64,000 nt of DNA from Bacteroidota bacterium (GTDB lineage: Bacteria; Bacteroidota; Bacteroidia; Sphingobacteriales; Sphingobacteriaceae), in assembly GCA_026224775.1 (NCBI GenBank), contig JAMFRP010000006.1, positions 62,001 to 126,000 on the forward strand, given 5' to 3'. Positions 46,298 through 54,959 of this stretch are shown here, piece after piece. The stretch's first letter is position 1; every line of letters begins with the position of its first letter. The notes below the pieces were generated by a model. The model searched no databases and was not told the origin of the DNA. It worked only from the letters and a program-made list of their open reading frames with translations. Position numbers and translations under genes: made by a program.

Positions 46298-46747
46298 ATG
46301 AAAACGCTTTTATTTACCGCTTTTTTGTCCTGCACATTGCTGGTATTAAAAGCACAAAATTTAAAGAAAATGGAAACAACTCAAGATTCTACAGCAATTG
46401 CTCAGACACTGGAAGATTACTATTTCAAAGGAATTTATGAAGGGAATATTAATACCTTAAGTCATATTTTAAATCCAGGCACCTTATTGTTCGGGGACGT
46501 AAAGGGCCAGCCATATGCCAAAACACTTGATCAGTACCTTGACGGCGTTGCGCATCGCCAAAGCCCGAAAGATTCCGGCAAACCTTTTAAAGGAACGATT
46601 ATATCTATTGATGTGATTAACTCCATAGCAGTTGCTAAAGTGAAGGTGAAAATGTATGAATTTAATTATGATGAGTTGCTTTCATTTCATAAAATTGATA
46701 ACCAATGGATGATCATTAATAAAATGATCACCGACGTTTCTGAATAA
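46298..46747 (+). CDS. Exported lumazine-binding/NTF2-like protein
   Basis: A 149-residue protein with an N-terminal signal peptide (TAFLSCTLLVLKAQN). The core, ALEDYY-like LEDYYFKGIYEGNINTLSHI followed by LLSFHKIDNQWMIINKMITD, matches Lumazine_bd_2/NTF2-like domains. Starts 1 base after the SDR stop. Function unknown. Confidence 0.78.
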   Translation: MKTLLFTAFLSCTLLVLKAQNLKKMETTQDSTAIAQTLEDYYFKGIYEGNINTLSHILNPGTLLFGDVKGQPYAKTLDQYLDGVAHRQSPKDSGKPFKGTIISIDVINSIAVAKVKVKMYEFNYDELLSFHKIDNQWMIINKMITDVSE

Positions 46748-46758
46748 ATTTTAGCACT

Positions 46759-47856
46759 ATGTGGTATCAAACAAAAGCATCTGAAATTCTGGGTATTCAA
46801 TATCCCATCCTGCAAGGGCCGTTCGGCGGCAACCTATCTTCCGTTGAGCTGGTATCAACGGTATCTAATGCAGGAGGACTTGGGGGCTACGGCGCTTACA
46901 CATTAAGCCCGCAGGAGATTGTTGAAGTAGATCAACAGATCAAAGCCGCAACCAATAAACCCTACAATATCAATCTGTGGGTTTCCGATACAGATGCCAT
47001 AGACGGCTCAGTTTCAGATGAGCAGTTTAAACAGACTGAGGCTCTATTTAAGCCTTACTTTGACGAGTTGGGAATTGGGTTACCCGAAAAACCAGCACCA
47101 TTCAAATCGCGTTTTGAAAACCAGATCGAGGTGATCCTACATCAAAGACCGCCTGTTTTTAGCTTTATGTTTGGTATCCCATCTGCTGATATTTTAGAGC
47201 AATGCCGCAGGTTTGGCATTGTTACTGTAGGGGCCGCAACTACACTGGATGAAGCTATCGCGCTGGAATCAGCAGGAGTTGAGATGATTATTGCTTCTGG
47301 TTTTGAAGCTGGTGGGCATCGCCCCTCATTTCTTGTATCGGCAGAATCATCTACAACCGGAACATTTGTATTACTCCAGCTGATCAAAGAAAAGGTAAAA
47401 ACTCCAGTTATAGCCGCGGGTGGTATCGCTAACGGAAGGGGTGTTGCCGCGGCATTAGCACTTGGCGCTGATGCCGCGCAAATCGGTACTGCATTCCTGG
47501 CAACAGACGAGTCGAACGCTACAGCTATTCACCGGCAAATGCTGTTTTCAGATGCAGCTAAATATACTACCTTGTCGCGGGCATTTACCGGACGGCTTGG
47601 CCGAGGAATAACCAGTCGTGTTGCAAAGGACCTCATATATTATAAGGAAAATGGCTTTCTGCCTTTCCCTCTGCAAACACAGTTCATGTCGCATTTAAGA
47701 ATAGCGGCTATCGAACAAGAAAAGTGGGATATGATCTTATTCTGGGGTGGCCAGATAGCGCCTGTACTGAAACATACAAAAGCCGGTGAACTAATGAAAT
47801 CGATACTGGAAGAAACGACGGCCTACTTTGACCACCTAAGACAGGAGCAGAAATAG
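46759..47856 (+). CDS. Nitronate monooxygenase
   Basis: A 365-residue FMN-dependent TIM-barrel enzyme. YPILQGPFGGNLSSVELVST near residue 15 and VIAAGGIANGRGVAAALALG near residue 217 are FMN-binding signatures, and ASGFEAGGHRP near 178 lies by the active-site His. It oxidises alkyl nitronates with molecular oxygen. Gene 5 of the yceI operon, 11 bases after the preceding gene. Confidence 0.88.
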   Translation: MWYQTKASEILGIQYPILQGPFGGNLSSVELVSTVSNAGGLGGYGAYTLSPQEIVEVDQQIKAATNKPYNINLWVSDTDAIDGSVSDEQFKQTEALFKPYFDELGIGLPEKPAPFKSRFENQIEVILHQRPPVFSFMFGIPSADILEQCRRFGIVTVGAATTLDEAIALESAGVEMIIASGFEAGGHRPSFLVSAESSTTGTFVLLQLIKEKVKTPVIAAGGIANGRGVAAALALGADAAQIGTAFLATDESNATAIHRQMLFSDAAKYTTLSRAFTGRLGRGITSRVAKDLIYYKENGFLPFPLQTQFMSHLRIAAIEQEKWDMILFWGGQIAPVLKHTKAGELMKSILEETTAYFDHLRQEQK

Positions 47857-47896
47857 AATAACGCATCCGAATAAAACGATATAAAATCATAATATC

Positions 47897-48736
47897 ATGA
47901 ACACTTCAAAAGTATGGTATGTAACAGGAGCCTCTCAAGGACTGGGGTTAATCCTCGTAAAAAAACTGCTTGAAAACGGCTACAGAGTTGCCGCAACCTC
48001 GCGCGATGCACATACGCTGAGTCAGGCAGTCGGCTTTATAGATAAAGCCCGTTTTCTTCCGCTGGCGGTTGATTTAAACAACCTGGATTGCATTGATGAA
48101 TCCGTACAGCAAACATTGGCTGCGTTTGGACAGATAGATGTTGTGGTTAACAACGCGGGGTACGGAATGGCCGGAACTGTAGAAGAGATAGCAGAACAGG
48201 ATATCCGGAATATTTTTAATGTTAATGTGCTGGCAACAATAGATGTAGTAAAGAGTGTCCTACCGGTAATGCGCAGTCAGAGATCGGGTTATATCATAAA
48301 TATCGGTTCGGTAGCCGGTTTTGTGGGCGCTCCTGGCTGGTCGGTTTATTCCGCTACCAAAGCCGCGGTAGCCGCTTTTTCCGAAGTGATCGCGCTTGAT
48401 GTAAAGGAATTTGGAATTAAGGTTACCGTTGTTGAGCCATCAGGTTTCCGGACTGGCTTTTTGACCAAGAACTCTCTGGCACTAACTACTACAAACATCG
48501 AGGGCTATGAAGCAGTAAAAAACACGCAGAACCGTTACTTGTCTTCGGATGGAAAACAGGCGGGTAACCCGGATCGCGCAGCAGAAATATTTATGGAACT
48601 AGCTGAAATGGCGACACCGCCAATGCAATTGTTTCTCGGGAATGATGCTTATATCCGTGCTTCAAAAAAACTAACTGATATGTCCGAAGAATTGGAGCAA
48701 TGGAAATCCATAACTATCGGAGCAGATTTTAAATAA
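47897..48736 (+). CDS. SDR family oxidoreductase
   Basis: A 279-residue short-chain dehydrogenase/reductase. TGASQGLGLILVKKLLE and VVNNAGYGMAGTVEE are near residues 10 and 88, and the intact triad sits in INIGSVAGFVGAPGWSVYSA followed by TK. It resembles the SDR5C-like group acting on short-chain alcohols and ketones. Last gene of the yceI operon. Terminator hairpin at 48739. Confidence 0.88.
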   Translation: MNTSKVWYVTGASQGLGLILVKKLLENGYRVAATSRDAHTLSQAVGFIDKARFLPLAVDLNNLDCIDESVQQTLAAFGQIDVVVNNAGYGMAGTVEEIAEQDIRNIFNVNVLATIDVVKSVLPVMRSQRSGYIINIGSVAGFVGAPGWSVYSATKAAVAAFSEVIALDVKEFGIKVTVVEPSGFRTGFLTKNSLALTTTNIEGYEAVKNTQNRYLSSDGKQAGNPDRAAEIFMELAEMATPPMQLFLGNDAYIRASKKLTDMSEELEQWKSITIGADFK

Positions 48737-48738
48737 AA

Positions 48739-48768
48739 AATGGGAATGGTGTTCAAACCATTCCCATT
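48739..48768 (-). terminator. Terminator of the tRNA-Leu gene
   Basis: Perfect 12-bp stem AATGGGAATGGT / ACCATTCCCATT with a 6-base loop. On the minus strand it is followed by TTTTTTATTT, so it terminates the tRNA transcript. It may also stop the plus-strand SDR operon. Confidence 0.85.
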
Positions 48769-48771
48769 CTG

Positions 48772-48853
48772 TGCGGAAGAAGGGACTCGAACCCCCACGC
48801 CTCGCGGCGCCAGATCCTAAGTCTGGTGCGGCTACCAATTACGCCACTTCCGC
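48772..48853 (-). tRNA. tRNA-Leu (anticodon UAG)
   Basis: Minus-strand cloverleaf: acceptor GCGGAAG / CTTCCGC, then D arm TGGCGTAATTGGTAGCC, anticodon loop CTTAGGA with TAG, long variable arm (GGCGCCGCGAGGCGT) and T arm GGGTTCGAGTCCC. CCA is not encoded. About 82 bases. Confidence 0.95.
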
Positions 48854-48951
48854 ATTAGGATTTTGTGAGGTGCAAAGATAGCTTAAATTGGTAAACAATA
48901 AAATTTATTTAAGTATTTGTGGTAAATACCTGTACGTTAGTCTGATTAATT

Positions 48952-49734
48952 TTAAACTAACGATTCAATCACCGATGAAAAATATCTTGGTGCCAATAAT
49001 AGCCTGCTCCCATACCACGAAAACATTTCACCGTCAACTAAAACAACCTTTGCATTTGGCAATATTACTTTAAACTCCTTGATATGTTTTTCAGTAAAAG
49101 GGAATGGCTCGGACGATAGAAAAATCAAATCAGGATTAGCATTTATAAGCATCATTGTATCTACCTGCGGGTATCTTTCCGCTATAAAAGCATTAGTAAA
49201 GCCGCACAATTGCAACATGCTGTTAATAAACGTGCCGCCAGCTGCTACCATATATGGTTTACGCCATATTAAGTAAGCTACAGTCAGTGGTTTCTCAACT
49301 TTGATTAAGGCATTAAATTGATTTGAAATAGCTTTTACAAGTATATTGGCTTCAGCTTCCCGGTTAACCATCACTCCCACACTTTCAATCATTGCAATCG
49401 CTCCGGCTAAATCATCAATATCACTTACCCAAACCGGGCAAATATTCATTAAATCTTCAACCTGGCTTCGTTCATTTTCTTCTTTATTGCCAATGATCAG
49501 ATCTGGTTGTAATTCCCGTATCAATTCAATATTTAGCTGTTTAGTGCCCCCAATTTTGGTTGTATGTTTAGTTTGATTATGTGGATGGGTACAAAATTTA
49601 GTAACCCCTATAATATTATCACCCAAACCTAAATAAAACAGTAATTCTGTTTGCGATGGTACAATTGAGATAATTCGTTGAGGTATTCTGTCGAGTGATA
49701 CTTTTCGCTTAAGCTGATCGTAAAAAACAGGCAT
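48952..49734 (-). CDS. BtuF-like helical backbone metal receptor protein without signal peptide
   Basis: A 260-residue protein with BtuF/FepB-type motifs: RIISIVPSQTELLFYLGLGD, IELIRELQPDLIIGNKEENE near residue 69 and INANPDLIFLSSEPFPF. It begins MPVFYDQLKRKVSLD with no signal peptide or lipobox, which is unusual for an ABC-transporter binding protein. Its start overlaps the stop of the sugar transferase gene by one base (TGATG). Role unclear; a cytoplasmic ligand-binding function is possible. Confidence 0.82.
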   Translation of the reverse strand: MPVFYDQLKRKVSLDRIPQRIISIVPSQTELLFYLGLGDNIIGVTKFCTHPHNQTKHTTKIGGTKQLNIELIRELQPDLIIGNKEENERSQVEDLMNICPVWVSDIDDLAGAIAMIESVGVMVNREAEANILVKAISNQFNALIKVEKPLTVAYLIWRKPYMVAAGGTFINSMLQLCGFTNAFIAERYPQVDTMMLINANPDLIFLSSEPFPFTEKHIKEFKVILPNAKVVLVDGEMFSWYGSRLLLAPRYFSSVIESLV

Positions 49735-51137
49735 CAGAATGCATTTTTATCGCCTCTAAGAGTACCAAAGAATGTCAGGAAAACGATCTTAAGGTCAAGC
49801 AGGAACGACCAGTTTTCAAGGTACCATACATCAGCTTCCACTCTCGCCAGCATATCTTCAGTGTTTTTGGTTTCACCCCTTAAGCCACGTATTTGTGCCC
49901 AACCGGTAATACCTGGTTTTAGAAAATGCCTTACCATAAAGGTATCAATAAGCTGAGAGTACTGTTCGGTATGGCTTATCATGTGCGGACGAGGCCCGAC
50001 AACAGACATATTTCCGCGCAGCACATTAAAAAACTGCGGAAGCTCATCAATACTCGTACGGCGCATAATAGCACCTATTAATGTAATACGTTTATCGTCG
50101 CGTGTAGCTTGCTTTTTATCCGACTCATCATTAACCCTCATGCTCCTGAATTTATAACATTTAAAGGGCTTATTATCCCGCCCAGAGCGTGTCTGCACAA
50201 AAAAGACCGGTCCTTTTGATTGTAGTTTTATAATTAAGGCCAATATTGGAAACAGCCAGCTAAATACAAACACAATAACAAGCATGGAAAAAACAGTATC
50301 GAATGATCGTTTTAAAAACCGGTTCAACATATTTTCAAGTGGTTCCGGCCGTACAGATATAATCGGGATATGGCCAAAGCTTTGTATATAAGTTGGTTTT
50401 TTCGCGTAATCGTAATATTCAGGCACAAACTTAAAACGTATCAGGTTTTTATCAGCATCAAGCATTAATCTCTCAATAGTATCAGCTTTAGAGTTTGGTA
50501 GCGTACAAAAGATCTCGTCGACATTATTGGCAATTACATAATCAATACACTCATCTGTACTACCTAAGTATAAACCTTTCTCTTTAACCCGTTCGGGTAC
50601 ATCATCAAAAAAACCTATAAGGTTATAGCCCCGTTCGGCATTGTTATTAAAAAATTGATAAAGATCATATCCTATCCTCCCACCACCTATTATAACCACA
50701 TTCCTGGTATCAAATAAGGAACGACGATTGCTTTTGCGTATACCCAAAAATATAAGCTTCCATAAACCGAGTAAAAACCCAAACAGCGCAAGAGAATAAA
50801 AAAGATATTCGCGGGTTACAAAGTATGGTTTTGTACCTATAAGTATTATAATAGTAAAACATATAAAGCTTACAAAAATGAAATAGGTTTTAATAACCCC
50901 CCGATAAGTATTAATGGAATCCTTATTTAATACCTGTTCATACAAACCGCTTATATTGGCCGCCAGTAGCCAAATAAGGTTGAATACAAGTACTATTGGA
51001 AGGTAATTTTTATTATTGATCCATATGTATGACGATTTATCAATTACAACATATGAAATTACCATACTGATATTTAGAATTAAATAATCAGTAGTGAGGT
51101 TAACAGCCTTAATAAACGTTGCGTATCTGTGGATCAT
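49734..51137 (-). CDS. Undecaprenyl-phosphate sugar phosphotransferase
   Basis: A 467-residue WcaJ-like protein. Four N-terminal helices, a CoA-binding-like domain with VVIIGGGRIGYDLYQFF, then the catalytic bacterial sugar transferase domain (PFKCYKFRSMRVNDESDKK, RTSIDELPQFFNVLRGNMSV, VGPRPHM). It loads the first sugar phosphate on undecaprenyl phosphate for exopolysaccharide or O-antigen. It is in a same-strand group with KdsD and KdsA, though 160 bases separate it from kdsD. Confidence 0.9.
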   Translation of the reverse strand: MIHRYATFIKAVNLTTDYLILNISMVISYVVIDKSSYIWINNKNYLPIVLVFNLIWLLAANISGLYEQVLNKDSINTYRGVIKTYFIFVSFICFTIIILIGTKPYFVTREYLFYSLALFGFLLGLWKLIFLGIRKSNRRSLFDTRNVVIIGGGRIGYDLYQFFNNNAERGYNLIGFFDDVPERVKEKGLYLGSTDECIDYVIANNVDEIFCTLPNSKADTIERLMLDADKNLIRFKFVPEYYDYAKKPTYIQSFGHIPIISVRPEPLENMLNRFLKRSFDTVFSMLVIVFVFSWLFPILALIIKLQSKGPVFFVQTRSGRDNKPFKCYKFRSMRVNDESDKKQATRDDKRITLIGAIMRRTSIDELPQFFNVLRGNMSVVGPRPHMISHTEQYSQLIDTFMVRHFLKPGITGWAQIRGLRGETKNTEDMLARVEADVWYLENWSFLLDLKIVFLTFFGTLRGDKNAF

Positions 51138-51298
51138 ACTTTTTCTTCTTCTTATCGTAGAATAGTTAAACCCAGCATTTGTTGAAAATTTGCAATATCA
51201 AAAAATTAAACAACAGGTATGTGTATAACAAAATTAGAAATTTATGGTTTTGATTTTAATAATATCACAAACTTATCAAAGTTTATAGATTATTTTTA

Positions 51299-52237
51299 TC
51301 AATTAAATATTTGATATACGCCAATAATACTTCTTTCTACTTCAGAGCCAACTAATATAGTTGTTATCTTTTTTTCAATCATCAGGCTTTCGGCTTGCTT
51401 AATAAATTCATCGCCGGCAACTATTACCGGGTTGCGTGTCATCATATCAACAATACTTAATTTTGATGTATCGGCATTTTTCAATAAGGCCCTTCGTAAA
51501 TCGCCATCGGTAATAATTCCTTCAAAAAAATCCTTATTACCAACTATTACCATCCCCAAACGACCTTCAGACATCGAAAGCAATAATTCGGTAAATGAAG
51601 CGTCTTTTGAGATATATGGCAAGCTGTCCGAGCGCATCAAATCTTTCACCTTAGCCAATAACTTATGCCCCAGCCTTCCGCCTGGGTGGAAACGAGCAAA
51701 ATCCTCTTCCTGAAATTGGCGCGACTCCATCAAAGCAACTGCCAGCGCATCGCCCATTACCAACGTAGCCGTTGTTGACGATGTTGGCGCCAATGCCAAC
51801 GGGCAAGCCTCGCGGGTTATGCTGATATTAAGGTGATAGTCGCTGTTTTTTGCAATGGTTGAGTTGGGGTTGCCGGTAATGCTAATGATTTGATTTTTAT
51901 TCCATTTTAGAAATGGAATAATTTTCAATACTTCCTCTGTTTCGCCGGAGTATGAAATAAGTGTTATAATATCATTCACCCCCACCATTCCCAAATCGCC
52001 ATGAAAGGCTTCGCCGGGATGAAGGAAAAAGCTTGGCGTGCCCGTACTTGATAATGTGGCAGCGATTTTTCTGCCGATATGCCCGGATTTACCAATGCCA
52101 ATAACAACCAGTTTGCCTTTGGTGTTTAAAATAGCTTCAACTGCTTGTGTAAATTTTTCATCAAGCAAACCCGCCACATGCTGTAATGATTCTATTTCAA
52201 TATCAAAAACCCGTTTGGCAATATCCATCATAGCCAT
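51299..52237 (-). CDS. kdsD: Arabinose-5-phosphate isomerase (KpsF/GutQ)
   Basis: A 312-residue isomerase: SIS domain with VVIGIGKSGHIGRKIAATLS near residue 45 and the serine-rich STGTPSFFLHPGEAFHGDLG, followed by a tandem CBS domain pair (LPYISKDASFTELLLSMSEG, MMTRNPVIVAGDEF). It converts ribulose-5-phosphate to arabinose-5-phosphate, the Kdo precursor, and it starts 4 bases after kdsA. Two in-frame ATGs follow the first, so the start may be slightly shorter. Confidence 0.93.
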   Translation of the reverse strand: MAMMDIAKRVFDIEIESLQHVAGLLDEKFTQAVEAILNTKGKLVVIGIGKSGHIGRKIAATLSSTGTPSFFLHPGEAFHGDLGMVGVNDIITLISYSGETEEVLKIIPFLKWNKNQIISITGNPNSTIAKNSDYHLNISITREACPLALAPTSSTTATLVMGDALAVALMESRQFQEEDFARFHPGGRLGHKLLAKVKDLMRSDSLPYISKDASFTELLLSMSEGRLGMVIVGNKDFFEGIITDGDLRRALLKNADTSKLSIVDMMTRNPVIVAGDEFIKQAESLMIEKKITTILVGSEVERSIIGVYQIFN

Positions 52238-52241
52238 ATTA

Positions 52242-53018
52242 TTATCCTAATAATGGTTTTATCACCTCTTCAAGGTTACGCAATTTCACCATATTCGGTC
52301 CATCGCTAAGCGCGTTATCCGGATCGGGATGGGTTTCCATAAAGTAACCATCGGCGCCAAAAGCTTTAGCAGCAAGGGCCATCATAGGTACAAATGTACG
52401 GTCGCCACCGGTTTTACCACCAGCAGCGCCAGGGCGTTGTACCGAGTGTGTGCAATCCATACAAACCGGGTGGCCAAATAATTTCAGATCATGAATATTT
52501 CTAAAATCAACTACCAAATTATTATAGCCGTACATATTACCACGCTCAGTTAATATAACCTGGTTATTGCCTGCTTCAATTACTTTTTGTGCTGGATAAA
52601 ACATATCCGCGCCTGATAAAAATTGTGCTTTCTTAATATTCACAATTTTACCTGTTTTTGCTGCCGCGACTAAAAGATCAGTTTGACGACATAAAAAGGC
52701 AGGTATCTGCAAAATATCAACCACCTCACCTACTAAGGCTGCCTGGGAGCTTTCATGTATATCTGTAATCAACGGCAGGCCAAAACGTTCTTTTACTTTT
52801 AATAACATCTCCATACCTTTTTCAAGTCCCGGTCCGCGATATGAATGAATGGATGTACGATTAGCTTTATCAAATGATGATTTAAATACAACCGGGATGT
52901 TGTATTTCTGGCCTATTTCGGCAACTTTTTCAGCAACAGTATATAGTAATTCCTGGTTTTCCATTACACATGGGCCAAGTATAAAGAACGGCTTCTGCCG
53001 CATTTTTTCAAAAAGCAT
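52242..53018 (-). CDS. kdsA: 3-deoxy-8-phosphooctulonate synthase
   Basis: A 258-residue enzyme from ATG 53018. A GTG at 53066 would add 16 poorly matching residues. FILGPCVMENQELL near residue 11, VFKSSFDKANRTSIHSYRGP near 42, and the C-terminal FMETHPDPDNALSDGPNM are KdsA signatures. It joins arabinose-5-phosphate and PEP to make Kdo-8-phosphate for lipopolysaccharide. First gene of the kdsA-kdsD pair. Confidence 0.96.
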   Translation of the reverse strand: MLFEKMRQKPFFILGPCVMENQELLYTVAEKVAEIGQKYNIPVVFKSSFDKANRTSIHSYRGPGLEKGMEMLLKVKERFGLPLITDIHESSQAALVGEVVDILQIPAFLCRQTDLLVAAAKTGKIVNIKKAQFLSGADMFYPAQKVIEAGNNQVILTERGNMYGYNNLVVDFRNIHDLKLFGHPVCMDCTHSVQRPGAAGGKTGGDRTFVPMMALAAKAFGADGYFMETHPDPDNALSDGPNMVKLRNLEEVIKPLLG

Positions 53019-53128
53019 AGTAGTTTGTATTATTAAGCAAAGATGTAAAATTTTATGAACAGACACTAATTACGCAATTTGGTTTAATACTGATTAGTAT
53101 AATTGGACACGTTACGTAACTTTGCAAT

Positions 53129-53653
53129 ATGAATTATTTTGATTTTTATGGCTTGCCTGAAACATTCAATTTGAATGATGCGGATGTAAAAAAGAAATTT
53201 TACCAATTAAGCAAGCAATACCACCCTGACTTTTATGCAAATGAAGACGAAGCAAAACAGCAGGAAATATTAGAATTATCTACGCTAAATAATAAGGCTT
53301 ACCAAACCCTTGCCAATCCGGCAAAGCGGCTGGAATACATTTTAAGGCTCCATAATTTGGTTTCGGAAGGTGCAAAACCACAATTACCCGCAGATTTTTT
53401 AATGGAAATGATGGACATTAATGAAAGAATAATGGAAATTGACAGCGCGACGGAGTTGGGATCAATAACCGCGGAAGTACTTGCCATTGAGGGCGATATG
53501 AACGAGGAATTATTAGCGTTAACTACTGATTACACAACTTTGGATGATACAGCCAAGGAAAGCCGATTGAATGATATTGCAAATATTTACTTTAGACAAA
53601 AATATCTATTGCGAATTAAAGAGAGTTTAGATACATTTGCAGCCCGCTACTGA
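53129..53653 (+). CDS. hscB: Fe-S cluster co-chaperone HscB
   Basis: A 174-residue J-domain protein. YFDFYGLPETFNLNDADVKK opens it, and KQYHPDFYANEDEAKQQ near residue 35 holds the HPD motif that stimulates HscA ATPase. LPADFLMEMMDINERIMEI near residue 88 is in the C-terminal IscU-binding domain. No iscU or hscA is adjacent. A TAACTTTG element (53117-53124) sits 5 bases before the ATG. Confidence 0.92.
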   Translation: MNYFDFYGLPETFNLNDADVKKKFYQLSKQYHPDFYANEDEAKQQEILELSTLNNKAYQTLANPAKRLEYILRLHNLVSEGAKPQLPADFLMEMMDINERIMEIDSATELGSITAEVLAIEGDMNEELLALTTDYTTLDDTAKESRLNDIANIYFRQKYLLRIKESLDTFAARY

Positions 53654-53679
53654 GAAATTAATCCACTCTCAGCATGCAA

Positions 53680-53759
53680 GCCCAGCTGGCGGAATTGGTA
53701 GACGCGCTGGTCTCAAACACCTGTGGGAAACCGTGCCGGTTCGACTCCGGCGCTGGGTA
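53680..53759 (+). tRNA. tRNA-Leu (anticodon CAA)
   Basis: Plus-strand cloverleaf. Acceptor GCCCAGC pairs with GCTGGGT, the D arm is TGGCGGAATTGGTAGAC, the anticodon loop CTCAAAC has CAA, and the T arm is CCGGTTCGACTCCGG. Position 1-72 is a G-U pair, and the anticodon stem contains one mismatch. CCA is not encoded. It is followed directly by a terminator. Confidence 0.92.
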
Positions 53760-53799
53760 CAAAGCCTTTCTGAGAAATCAGGAGGGCTTTGTTGTTTCG
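53760..53799 (+). terminator. Terminator after tRNA-Leu (CAA)
   Basis: CAAAGCCTTTCTGA pairs with TCAGGAGGGCTTTG across a GAAA loop (14 pairs, including two G-U), followed by TTGTTTC. It directly follows the tRNA. Confidence 0.82.
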
Positions 53800-53872
53800 T
53801 ATGTCTGTGCCAAACAAAGGACACTTGCCTATGTGAGTTAAATTCCGCTGATTAATCTAATTATTTCATTTT

Positions 53873-54211
53873 TTATTTTAGGAAATCACCATCAACTACC
53901 AGCAATTTAACTCCATTCTTTGAGAAAGATCGATGAGAACTTAAATTATCTGATACAATATAAGTCATTCCACTTTTCAATGAAAACATCTCACCACCTT
54001 CAAGCTCGCTAACAAAATCACCCTCGATACAATATATAATGTGGCCTTTTTGACACCAATGATCAGCAAGATAGCCTGGCGTATACGTTACTATCCGCAT
54101 ACGAAGACCCGGGTATTGTAGGGTTTGCCAAAATGCAGTACCTGTTTCCCCAGCATGTTCTGTTTTTTCTATTTGATCCCAGTCTATAGTCTGAAAAGTA
54201 ATATTGCTCAT
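53873..54211 (-). CDS. DHCW-motif cupin protein
   Basis: A 112-residue single-cupin protein. TPGYLADHWCQKGHIIYCIE near residue 44 gives the DHW-C sequence of this uncharacterised family and a metal-binding His, and LKSGMTYIVSDNLSSHRSF follows near 79. No signal peptide. Role unknown. It follows the response-regulator gene at 54248-54655 after 36 bases on the same strand. Confidence 0.78.
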   Translation of the reverse strand: MSNITFQTIDWDQIEKTEHAGETGTAFWQTLQYPGLRMRIVTYTPGYLADHWCQKGHIIYCIEGDFVSELEGGEMFSLKSGMTYIVSDNLSSHRSFSKNGVKLLVVDGDFLK

Positions 54212-54247
54212 AAATTTGTTTTATTGCAACTTATGCTTAAAGAATGA

Positions 54248-54655
54248 TTAATACCTCGGCGAATATTCCTCTCCTTTAGCTATCGAGATTATTTTGTCGC
54301 GATATAATGGTTTTGAAATAAACTCTTTCACAAAATGGTAACTCAGCGCCTCACGTCTCTCATTAATATCTATTGATGTTGATATGATGTAAACGGAAAT
54401 TGGTTTGGGTAAACGGGTATAATTTTTTTCAAGGGATTTTAAAATGCTCCACCCATCCATTTCAGGCATCTTAAGGTCAAGGAATATCACATCCGGAAGA
54501 TTAACTGCATCATCTATATTGGATTTAATGTAATCCCACAAAGGTTTCCCGTCATTAAAATATAGCACATGACCAAATACCGCGTTCCTTGCCAAATTTA
54601 GCCTGATGATCCGCAAGTCTAGTTCATTATCGTCTGCAACAAAAAGAGTTTTCAT
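54248..54655 (-). CDS. Single-domain response regulator
   Basis: A 135-residue CheY-like receiver with no output domain. DDNELDLRIIRLNLARN at the start holds the acidic pocket, VIFLDLKMPEMDGWSILKSL the phosphoacceptor Asp near residue 58, and FISKPLYRDKI the conserved Lys. No kinase is adjacent, so its partner is unknown. Probably cytoplasmic. Confidence 0.88.
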   Translation of the reverse strand: MKTLFVADDNELDLRIIRLNLARNAVFGHVLYFNDGKPLWDYIKSNIDDAVNLPDVIFLDLKMPEMDGWSILKSLEKNYTRLPKPISVYIISTSIDINERREALSYHFVKEFISKPLYRDKIISIAKGEEYSPRY

Positions 54656-54959
54656 AAATTGGTAGTTCGCTCAAATGCGTTTCAGTCATTTAGACGTAAT
54701 TACCAACGTAGGGTTTAGATAAGTTATCAAGATATTAACATTTTTACACTACAATAAGTCTATTTTAAAATATTGGAGCTGAGTATAAGCCCATTAGTGA
54801 CAAAATGCCCTATCGTTATTAAAAAAAATAATATTCCATGTTTATTTGGATTAAGTCTAAATAAGATTTTACTTTGCGACATTAAAAAAGTAGGCATTTA
54901 GGTGTCTCCAGACTTTTAACATCAGCTATTGTGTTTTAATTATATCAACCCGTTCATCT
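54656..54959. other. Intergenic region with divergent promoters
   Basis: 304 bases between divergent genes (response regulator and TonB receptor). AT-rich. The only clear element is the plus-strand promoter at 54845-54876. No RNA or small gene is seen. Confidence 0.5.
54845..54876 (+). promoter_or_regulatory. Promoter of the TonB receptor gene
   Basis: TTTG at 54845-54848, a 20-base spacer and TTACTTTG at 54869-54876. This is a good match to the Bacteroidota TTTG/TAnnTTTG promoter with one change (TT for TA). It leaves an 80-base leader before the TonB receptor start. Confidence 0.65.

Noticed and set aside
48888..49073. Plus-strand short frame at the end of the BtuF-like gene
   Set aside because: It overlaps the minus-strand gene and the AT-rich spacer and shows no protein-like features.
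53019..53066. GTG start extending KdsA by 16 residues
   Set aside because: Family similarity begins at the ATG at 53018, and the extension is AT-rich spacer.
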